Shown: piece by piece, positions 6,486-10,201 of the stretch
Layout: the number at the start of each line of letters is the position of its first letter
How positions within the stretch are numbered: the stretch's first letter is position 1
Assembly (NCBI GenBank): GCA_003165455.1
Contig: PLUJ01000270.1
Span: forward strand, 1 to 10,201
Source of the DNA: Acidobacteriaceae bacterium
GTDB taxonomy: Bacteria > Acidobacteriota > Terriglobia > Terriglobales > Acidobacteriaceae
Reading direction: 5' to 3'
Length of the DNA stretch: 10,201 nt
The notes under the pieces: generated by a model
Databases searched by the model: none
What the model saw: the letters and a program-made list of their open reading frames with translations, nothing else
Told to the model about the DNA's origin: nothing
Translations under genes and position numbers: made by a program

Positions 6486-9461
6486 ATGAAAGCAAAGAAG
6501 TATTTGTACGCTGGGATCGCTGCACTATTGTTGCAGCCGTTCTTCGGAACCTTCGCGCAAACGCAGACTCCAGCTTCCCAATCCCCCACAGCTTCTTTGC
6601 GCGGGCAAGTCACTGATCCTACCGGGGCCGTCATTGCTAACGCCAACGTTGTCCTCGTGCCGGCCGCTGCTCCTTCAACTCCCGTCAAAACTCAAGCCAA
6701 CGGACAGGGCGAATACCAGTTCAATGCCCTGGCTCCAGGCCAATACACTTTGAACGTCATCGCCCCCGGTTTTGGCGTCTACGAAAACGATAACGTCATA
6801 ATCGCCAATCAGCCCATGCGCCTGAATGTCGCAATGGCGATTGAAGTCGAGCAACAAAAAATTCAAGTTTCCGATACCGCTCCCACTGTGGACGTGAATC
6901 CCGCCAACAATGCCGGAGCTATCACCATCACCGGCAAAGAACTCGAATCTCTGCCCGACGATCCCGACGAACTCCTCACCGACTTGCAGGCGCTCGCGGG
7001 ACCTTCCGCTGGTCCCAATGGCGGCCAACTTTATATTGACGGTTTCACTGCCGGAGAATTACCTCCGAAAGATTCCATTCGTGAGATTCGCATCAATTCA
7101 AATCCGTTTTCAGCCGAGTACGATAAGCTCGGTTACGGTCGCATCGAAGTCTTCACCAAACCTGGCTCCGACAAGTATCATGGCCAGTTTCTAATCGACG
7201 GAAACGATTCCGCGTTCAACTCGCCAAATCCGTTCGGCGGCGCCAACCAGCCCGGTTACGATTCCACCATGTTTACCGGAAGCATCGGCGGGCCCATCAA
7301 CAAGAAGGCCTCTTTCTTTTTCAACTTCCAGCGCCGCAATATCAACAATCTTTCCGCCATCAATGCCATCACGCTCGATCCCACTACCTTCGTTGAAACT
7401 CCGTTCATCGAATCCGTACCTTTTCCGCAGCACCGCACTAATCTCACGCCACGTATCGATTATCAGCTCAGCAAGAACAACACTCTGACCGTGCGTTACC
7501 AGTATTATCTGGATACTCAAAAGAACGACGGCATCGGCCAATTTACTCTGGCTTCCCAGGGTTATAACGAAGACACGACCGAGCACACCGTGCAGATTAG
7601 TGATACCCAGGTCATCGGTGCCAAGATCATCAACGAAATCCACTTCCAATATCTGCGCGATCTGGATAACCAGTTCGCTTTGAACACCCAACCCACGATC
7701 AACGTTTTAGGCTCATTCGATGGAGGCGGCAACAACCAGGGTAACGTTCTCGACCACCAGGACCATTACGAATTCCAGAACTACACTTCAATCATTCATG
7801 GCAATCACACCGTCAAGTTTGGAGCGCGGCTGCGCGGCATTCGGGATGCAAACAGCCAGACCTCCGGATTCAACGGCGAATTTACCTTCTCGTCTCTACT
7901 TCCAACATCGCAACAAATTACTTGCGTACCGGCGCCGGGAACCGCTCCTTGCCCAATCTCCTACGCCACCGCCCTTCAGAACACTGGAAATCTTGCGACC
8001 CCGATCGCAACGCAACTCACATATACCGTTGGGAAGCCGCCTCTCGTGGTGGGCTATCTCGATTCCGGCCTTTACTATCAGGACGATTGGAAAGTTCGCC
8101 CCAACATCACCCTGAGCTACGGATTGCGTCTGGAATCTCAGACTGGGATTTCCGATCACGCCGACTGGGCACCGCGCTTGGGTTTTGCCTGGGGCGTGGG
8201 AGGAAAAAGCGCTCCACCCAAGGTTGTGCTGCGCGGCGGGTTTGGCATCTTCTATGACCGTTTCATGGAAGCCCAAATTCTGGAGGCTGACCGCTTAAAC
8301 GGGTTCAACCAGGAACAATTCGTCATCGACAATCCCAGGTGTCCGTCCCTTACGGATTTCGCCGCTTGCACCGGCGCCGCTGTTCCCGTTACGCCCACGA
8401 CTTACCAGATCAGCCCGCGACTGCACGCACCCTACACTTTGCAGTCGGCCATCAGTCTTGAGCGGCAGGTCACTAAGCTTGCCACCCTGAACGTGACGTA
8501 CCTAAACTCGCGAGGCTTTGACCAACTCCTTACCGTCAATGCCCGTGCCCCCTTCCCAGGAACTCCGTGCAGTCCCATCTGTCAGGTGCCGACAAGCAAT
8601 CTTTACCAGTACGTTTCAGAGGCAGTATTCCGGCAGAATCAACTGATCGCCAATACCAACATCCGCGCCGGTACCAAGATTCAACTGTTTGGCTACTACG
8701 TGCTCAACTACGCCAATGGCGATACCTCCGGCGTTTCCAGTTTTCCTTCGAACTCCTATAACATCAGTGCCGATTATGGACGCGCTTCCTTCGGCATACG
8801 TAATCGAGTCTTCCTGGGCGGGTCGTTCTCCTTGCCTTTCAGTTTTCGCTTGAGCCCGTTTATTGTTGCCAGCTCAGGTTCGCCCTTTAACATCACCACC
8901 AGAAACGACCTCAACGACGATTCGATTTTCAACGATCGTCCCGGCCTGGTCTCAACTGCCACCTGTCCCACATCCGCGACTTTGACGCCGACTTCAAATA
9001 TCTATTGCACACCGCTTGGAACCTTTGACGCGACCCCGACCGCCGGCGAGAAAATTGCTCCCATCAACTACGGAACTGGTCCGTCGCACACTACCGTAAA
9101 TTTGCGGCTCACCAGAACTTTCGGCTTCGGTCCAAAAACCAAGGGATCCACGGGAAATCAAGACTCGGGCGGCGGTCCGGGTGGTGGCGGTGGACGTGGC
9201 GGCGGAGGCGGCGGTATGCGCGGGGGGCCTATCTTTGGAGGTCGCCCTGGCGGACCCCCCAGCGCAGGTTCGGACCATCGTTACAGTGTTTCCTTCAGCG
9301 TTTCGGCGCGAAATGCCTTCAACAAAGTTAATTTCGGGAACCCAAGCGGCATTTTAGGCTCAAGGTTTTTTGACACTCCGAACGGACTCGCGTCGAATGG
9401 ACCTTTCTCCAACGGCGCTGCCAATCGCAGGATCGATTTGATAGCCACCTTTAATTTCTGA
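6486..9461 (+). CDS. TonB-dependent outer-membrane receptor with carboxypeptidase-regulatory-like domain (Oar-like)
   Basis: This is a 991-residue outer-membrane beta-barrel of the large Acidobacteriota family that takes up or binds polymers such as glycans or peptides; its ligand is unknown. Domains in order: signal peptide 1-24 (MKAKKYLY, hydrophobic core, cut before QTQ), a carboxypeptidase-regulatory-like fold at about 37-118 (LRGQVTDPTGAVIANANVVL, GEYQFNALAPGQYTL), a plug-like domain at about 145-235 (GGQLYIDGFTAG, NPFSAEYDKLGYGRIEVFTK), and then a barrel to the C-terminus. The final residues, DLIATFNF, end in phenylalanine as an outer-membrane assembly signal. Two features stand out: all eight cysteines occur as four close pairs, and residues 895-928 are Gly-rich just before the last strands. 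An alternative start lies at 6474. The DUF5666 gene just upstream suggests a functional pair. No clear TonB box was found, so TonB dependence is inferred from family. Confidence 0.92.
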   Translation: MKAKKYLYAGIAALLLQPFFGTFAQTQTPASQSPTASLRGQVTDPTGAVIANANVVLVPAAAPSTPVKTQANGQGEYQFNALAPGQYTLNVIAPGFGVYENDNVIIANQPMRLNVAMAIEVEQQKIQVSDTAPTVDVNPANNAGAITITGKELESLPDDPDELLTDLQALAGPSAGPNGGQLYIDGFTAGELPPKDSIREIRINSNPFSAEYDKLGYGRIEVFTKPGSDKYHGQFLIDGNDSAFNSPNPFGGANQPGYDSTMFTGSIGGPINKKASFFFNFQRRNINNLSAINAITLDPTTFVETPFIESVPFPQHRTNLTPRIDYQLSKNNTLTVRYQYYLDTQKNDGIGQFTLASQGYNEDTTEHTVQISDTQVIGAKIINEIHFQYLRDLDNQFALNTQPTINVLGSFDGGGNNQGNVLDHQDHYEFQNYTSIIHGNHTVKFGARLRGIRDANSQTSGFNGEFTFSSLLPTSQQITCVPAPGTAPCPISYATALQNTGNLATPIATQLTYTVGKPPLVVGYLDSGLYYQDDWKVRPNITLSYGLRLESQTGISDHADWAPRLGFAWGVGGKSAPPKVVLRGGFGIFYDRFMEAQILEADRLNGFNQEQFVIDNPRCPSLTDFAACTGAAVPVTPTTYQISPRLHAPYTLQSAISLERQVTKLATLNVTYLNSRGFDQLLTVNARAPFPGTPCSPICQVPTSNLYQYVSEAVFRQNQLIANTNIRAGTKIQLFGYYVLNYANGDTSGVSSFPSNSYNISADYGRASFGIRNRVFLGGSFSLPFSFRLSPFIVASSGSPFNITTRNDLNDDSIFNDRPGLVSTATCPTSATLTPTSNIYCTPLGTFDATPTAGEKIAPINYGTGPSHTTVNLRLTRTFGFGPKTKGSTGNQDSGGGPGGGGGRGGGGGGMRGGPIFGGRPGGPPSAGSDHRYSVSFSVSARNAFNKVNFGNPSGILGSRFFDTPNGLASNGPFSNGAANRRIDLIATFNF
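9168..9269 (+). repeat. Gly-rich low-complexity segment inside the receptor
   Basis: These 34 codons contain 21 glycines with scattered R, P, M, I and F. DNA is GGN-repeat rich and more GC-rich than the flanks. It lies between a predicted beta strand (VNLRLTRTFGFG) and the strand YSVSFSVSARNAF, so it is probably a loop. The reading frame stays open through it. Confidence 0.75.
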
Positions 9462-9570
9462 TTCGGGAGTGACCAGCCGTAATTGTCTCGTGCCTTTCAA
9501 ACTAAACTTCTCAATCCGCGTTATCCTGAATCAGGCGGCCCTGCACGCGAAGTCCGCACGATAATTCCGT

Positions 9571-10201
9571 TTGCCTTTAATCCCCACAACCAGACGCCGT
9601 TTTCTCTACACTGCGGCTGCCGCCGGAGCCGCCGTTGTCGCCGGCGATTCAATCCTCCTTGAACCGAACCGGCCTCGCATCGTCCGTAAGGATTTCTTGC
9701 TCGCGCGCTGGCCGCAGAGGCTCAATGGTTTCACAATCGGATTAATCAGCGATTTCCACTACGACCCGCTATTTTCCGTCCACCCCCTGCACGCCGCCAT
9801 CCCCCTGCTCAGCAGCCTCCGACCCGACTTGATCGTCCTTACCGGCGACTTTGTCTCTGTTCCAAATTTTAACAATGACGAGAAAGCAGCAGCTTTAGCC
9901 GCTGATCCTTGTGCTACATTGCTGCGCCAACTGAGCGCACCATTTGGCGTGTGGGCTATCCTTGGAAATCACGACTGCGATACGGATCCCGCCTACGTGA
10001 CCCACGCACTCGAATCCCGCAACATGCCCGTCCTGGCAAATCAATCCGTCGCCATCGAGCGCAATGGTGCGCGTTTCTGGCTTGCCGGAATCAATGACGC
10101 ACTCAGCCGCACCGCTGACCTCGCTCAAACTCTGCGCAAAGTCCCTGCCAATGAACCGGTAGTTCTTCTTGCGCATGAGCCGGACTTTGCCGACCAGGCT
10201 T
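9571..10201 (+). CDS. Tat-exported metallophosphoesterase, 5' part (YkuE/YaeI-like)
   Basis: This calcineurin-type metallophosphoesterase is cut by the window end after 210 residues. In-frame stop TAA at 9562 limits the start, and the only usual start codon before the signal sequence is TTG at 9571. The N-terminus TRRRFLYTAAAAGAAVVAG (7-25) is a twin-arginine (Tat) signal, so the folded, metal-loaded enzyme would be exported. The metal-binding motifs are DFH (D61, H63), TGDF (D93), GNHD (132-135) and LLAHEPDFAD (199-208). The final G-H-T-H-type motif would lie beyond the window. Known relatives include YkuE of Bacillus, a Tat-dependent phosphoesterase, and YaeI of E. coli; the substrate here is unknown. 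No Shine-Dalgarno sequence is visible, while GATAAT at 9560-9565 sits where a -10 box for a leaderless transcript would be. The 109 bases before the gene hold nothing else recognisable. Confidence 0.88.
   Translation, partial: MPLIPTTRRRFLYTAAAAGAAVVAGDSILLEPNRPRIVRKDFLLARWPQRLNGFTIGLISDFHYDPLFSVHPLHAAIPLLSSLRPDLIVLTGDFVSVPNFNNDEKAAALAADPCATLLRQLSAPFGVWAILGNHDCDTDPAYVTHALESRNMPVLANQSVAIERNGARFWLAGINDALSRTADLAQTLRKVPANEPVVLLAHEPDFADQA

Noticed and set aside
7191..7691. A 166-codon - strand open frame within the receptor gene
   Set aside because: The + strand protein is a clear TonB-dependent receptor throughout; the reverse frame has no ribosome binding site or familiar motif.
9525..9535. Short palindrome CCTGAATCAGG after the receptor gene
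   Set aside because: Five-base arms with no loop room and no T-run; not a terminator, and too short to support an operator call.

Overview
The window most likely comes from an Acidobacteriota (Terriglobia-type) chromosome. The main clues are a roughly 990-residue TonB-dependent outer-membrane protein with an N-terminal carboxypeptidase-regulatory-like domain, the exported DUF5666-type protein in front of it, and moderately GC-rich coding with tight operons. This assignment is inferred from gene content, not from a phylogenetic marker. No rRNA, tRNA, CRISPR array, insertion sequence or transposase was seen. Coding density is high and no gap exceeds about 110 bases.

Layout. (1) 1-1866, + strand: the 3' end of an ABC ATPase gene, a permease gene and a lipoprotein substrate-binding gene, each overlapping the next by ATGA. 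Together they form an OpuC/OsmF-type quaternary-amine (betaine) importer. (2) 1887-2672, - strand: a PhzF-family epimerase/isomerase, convergent with the transporter and divergent from what follows. (3) 2775-5108, + strand: an EgtB-like sulfoxide synthase followed by EgtD histidine trimethyltransferase, each with a good ribosome binding site. This is the core of an ergothioneine pathway. (4) 5208-6416, + strand: an exported protein with three DUF5666-like repeats. (5) 6486-9461, + strand: the large TonB-dependent receptor/Oar-like protein. (6) 9571 to the window edge, + strand: a Tat-exported metallophosphoesterase with a TTG start, cut off by the window.

How the genes may work together. EgtD methylates histidine to hercynine (histidine betaine), and EgtB would join a thiol to it. 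The transporter next door belongs to the betaine-importer family, which in other bacteria includes the ergothioneine importer EgtUV. It may therefore import ergothioneine or a related betaine, though an ordinary osmoprotectant role is equally open. The DUF5666 protein and the receptor look like an envelope pair. The most interesting points are the transporter/egt neighbourhood, the substituted putative thiol-binding positions of EgtB, and the four isolated cysteine pairs in the receptor.
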